Source: Bacteroidaceae bacterium (GTDB lineage: Bacteria; Bacteroidota; Bacteroidia; Bacteroidales; Bacteroidaceae). Taken from it: a stretch of DNA of 28,736 nt. Position 1 is the first letter of the stretch. Each line of letters starts with the position of its first letter. Shown piece by piece: positions 27,901 to 28,736 of the stretch. The DNA lies in contig CAAGKZ010000089.1 in NCBI GenBank assembly GCA_900770665.1, forward strand, positions 1-28,736, written 5' to 3'. Below the pieces are notes generated by a model. It made no database searches, was not told the DNA's origin, and saw nothing but the letters and a program-made list of their open reading frames with translations. The position numbers and the translations under genes were made by a program.

Positions 27901-28325
27901 TCAACTACTCAGTAGGTAACGATGTATACAATTACTATCGTCAACAGCTTGAGAACGGTTCTTCATTCTACAACCAGACAACTGCAATGCTCAACCGTTG
28001 GACTGTTGATGGCCAGGTTACCGATATCCCTGCAATTGCATATGGTGACCCTGTAGGCAATTCACGTTTCTCTGACCGTTGGATTGAGGATGGTTCATAC
28101 CTTCGTCTCAAGGCTATCAGACTCTCATACGAGATTCCTGTTACAGCAAACTGGCTGCAGGGTCTGACCGTTTGGGGTGCAGCTGAAAACGTCTACACTT
28201 TCACCAAGTATTCAGGCAGTGATCCCGAGTTCTCTGTAAGCAATAATGTATTGTACCAGGGTGTCGATGCAGGTCTGTTGCCACAGACACGCAGTTTCCA
28301 TCTTGGTGTTAAGGTTAACCTCTAA
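24990..28325 (+). CDS. SusC/RagA-type TonB-dependent outer-membrane transporter (second)
   Basis: A 1111-residue SusC homologue, clearly diverged from the first. Signal peptide with core LMQLSVALMLLMPSAALA; ATG 24990 is only 5 bases after the FAS1 stop, and ATG 25014 or 25020 are alternative starts that still keep the signal peptide. A polar linker precedes a carboxypeptidase-D regulatory-like domain (about 54-130: VTGTVYDAATNQPMAGVRVQ, MTDAEGKYKL). Plug motifs: VMYIRGINTLNANTQPLVVV (about 187-206) and VKVIKNGAAIYGARAANGVI (about 239-258). The barrel ends SFHLGVKVNL, with Leu rather than the more usual Phe. SusD follows after 55 bases. Confidence 0.95.
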   Translation: MTKKRKSTMYMRQLMQLSVALMLLMPSAALASGTVTESTVADDSVRVEKKSSVADVRTVTGTVYDAATNQPMAGVRVQATGHKRVTTMTDAEGKYKLNIPSYVTLITFSTPDYLLVQKPVGKKDIINVRLYSDQFEDNYSDEIVITAENGFDEDISTALSVDADIQNKLGADVRTVNRSGTLGIGAVMYIRGINTLNANTQPLVVVDGVIWDLQENNETIHMGAYNNILSAIDVNDIRDVKVIKNGAAIYGARAANGVIIINTKRGESMATRITANIFANVALQPQTPSMLSSEDYRLYANDLIGTMNVSPNRNIPFLRSDKPVYDANGKLTSGFIYYDKYHNNTDWTDIVYREAITQNYKVNVEGGDEVAMYNFSFGYTMGNSPIKGNDFDRLNIRLNSDILLADNFDTRIDISYSRVGRELLDDGMREDQSAFPLTSLGALADVKSPFLSPYRYATTGELSAIIDVADDFAFDVTKAAGVAHPNNSLYNPLTILTKASDPHKNELEYTNMGITVAPEYRLGDFTFSETFNYSLYRVSEKYFLPYPTAADDKTRHFYVSSLNGTIGNYIGSFFGKEAALSSDTRVAWSKVLGAHNVDVFGGFRYTNFNFDSNAISGANSGADTSFNVSNSLDHITSEGPKNVWSNMSWYLSADYAYKTRYFLQLAASLEASSRFGGKAENALKMCGVAWGFFPSAQAAWIVSSEPWFNVKPIDMLKLRAGFDITGNDAIDYLAARSYLQSVKFYDQSMGLQLGNVENDGVKWESTARFNVGLDAMLFENRLALSFDWYASKTKDLLVQKQYQFVTGMDKYWANGGELSNMGLEATLNAKLINEKNFKWELGASIGHYKNEVTALDEELAPIAVYGGEVVTKVGQPIGAFWGYKTDGVICSSEDAENLNKAQQDATGKPLDFKAGDMNFVNVNGDKAVYNGEEYNLIDDKDKTIIGNPNPDIYGNLFTRLSYKGLSLDVNFNYSVGNDVYNYYRQQLENGSSFYNQTTAMLNRWTVDGQVTDIPAIAYGDPVGNSRFSDRWIEDGSYLRLKAIRLSYEIPVTANWLQGLTVWGAAENVYTFTKYSGSDPEFSVSNNVLYQGVDAGLLPQTRSFHLGVKVNL

Positions 28326-28380
28326 TGGATGACTGTTCCTGTTAGTAAATATTGATTAGGGTGAGAAAAAATATAAAGCA

Positions 28381-28716
28381 ATGAAAAAGAAACTTATTTA
28401 TACAATAGCATTCCTTCTTAGCGGAACTTTCCTTTTCAGTTCTTGCGATGACATGTTGAATGTTGATTCAAACCGTGTTGAGTACGAGTTTGATGATTGG
28501 GAACTCAGTGACTCTGTATATTCAGTCTTGGGTATCCTCAAGGCTGTGCAGAATGTCGGTGACCGTCAGATTCTGATTAACGAGCTCCGTGCCGACCTTG
28601 TAGCGGTAAATGAGGCAAAGGCCGTTGTTGATATTCAGGAACTCAGCCGTTCAGAATTCAACCTCGAGACCAACAAGTATCTTGATGTAAAGGATTACTA
28701 TGCAATTATCAACAAC
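28381..28716 (+). CDS. SusD/RagB-type lipoprotein (second), 3' truncated
   Basis: The first 112 residues of a SusD-like protein: signal peptide MKKKLIYTIAFLLSG, lipobox FSSC (Cys22) followed by the typical DDMLNVDSN, then the helical SusD N-terminus ending KDYYAIINN. In SusD proteins this INN is normally followed by C-N-Y/F; here the frame runs into adapter sequence at 28717 (RSEEHT), so the remaining roughly 400-500 residues are not in this window. It partners the SusC ending at 28325. Confidence 0.9.
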
Positions 28717-28736
28717 AGATCGGAAGAGCACACGTC
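28717..28736 (+). other. Illumina TruSeq adapter remnant at the contig end
   Basis: The final 20 bases read AGATCGGAAGAGCACACGTC, identical to the first 20 bases of the TruSeq read-1 3' adapter. They break the conserved SusD sequence immediately after INN. This is a sequencing/assembly artefact, not biology, and should be trimmed. Confidence 0.97.

Noticed and set aside
28717..28736. Continuation of the second SusD protein as RSEEHT
   Set aside because: These bases are adapter; family members have C-N-Y/F after INN at this point.
1..28736. tRNA, rRNA, CRISPR array, transposase or integrase
   Set aside because: None was recognised by eye in any gap or reading frame. All gaps between genes are under about 250 bases and are filled by the promoters, hairpins and leaders listed.

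Overview
This window looks like one end of a contig from a Bacteroidales genome (Bacteroides, Prevotella or a relative). The grounds are SusC/SusD pairs, GH92 mannosidases, many Bacteroidetes-style lipoproteins, and three matches to the Bacteroidetes -7 promoter element TAnnTTTG upstream of transcription units. No tRNA, rRNA, CRISPR array, insertion sequence or integrase was seen. No gap between genes exceeds about 250 bases. The last 20 bases (28717-28736) are Illumina TruSeq adapter, so the true biological sequence ends at 28716.

Layout. (1) 1-1317, plus strand, AT-rich: the 3' end of an unrecognised gene, then a small lipoprotein with two DUF2059-like segments behind its own promoter. A perfect 18-bp hairpin at 1351-1390 separates it from a convergent operon. 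(2) 8277-1414, minus strand: a mannoside-degradation operon read as GH5_7-like mannanase, ROK sugar kinase, GH92 exo-alpha-mannosidase (secreted) and GH92 exo-alpha-mannosidase (lipoprotein), with gaps of 11, 5 and -4 bases. (3) 8487-14432, plus strand: SlyD-like FKBP isomerase with a Cys/Gly tail, chorismate synthase aroC, a large DUF6057-like membrane protein, and a beta-propeller lipoprotein carrying a CxxCH haem-c motif, ending at a terminator at 14471-14521. (4) 14679-28716, plus strand: an outer-membrane uptake locus made of two consecutive triads, each a fasciclin-like (FAS1) lipoprotein followed by SusC and SusD. The first FAS1 protein appears to have four FAS1 units and the second two. 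The second SusD is cut off by the contig end.

How the parts work together. In region 2, secreted or surface mannanase and mannosidases should release mannose, and the cytoplasmic kinase could phosphorylate the incoming sugar. No transporter or regulator for it is in view. Region 3 mixes housekeeping functions with an envelope pair of unknown role (membrane protein plus putative cytochrome-like propeller). Region 4 has two TonB-dependent transporters with their SusD lids and, where SusE/F-type surface binding proteins would often be, FAS1 lipoproteins at the head of each triad. No enzyme is visible in that operon, so its substrate cannot be inferred here. The repeated FAS1-SusC-SusD module is the most interesting system in the window.
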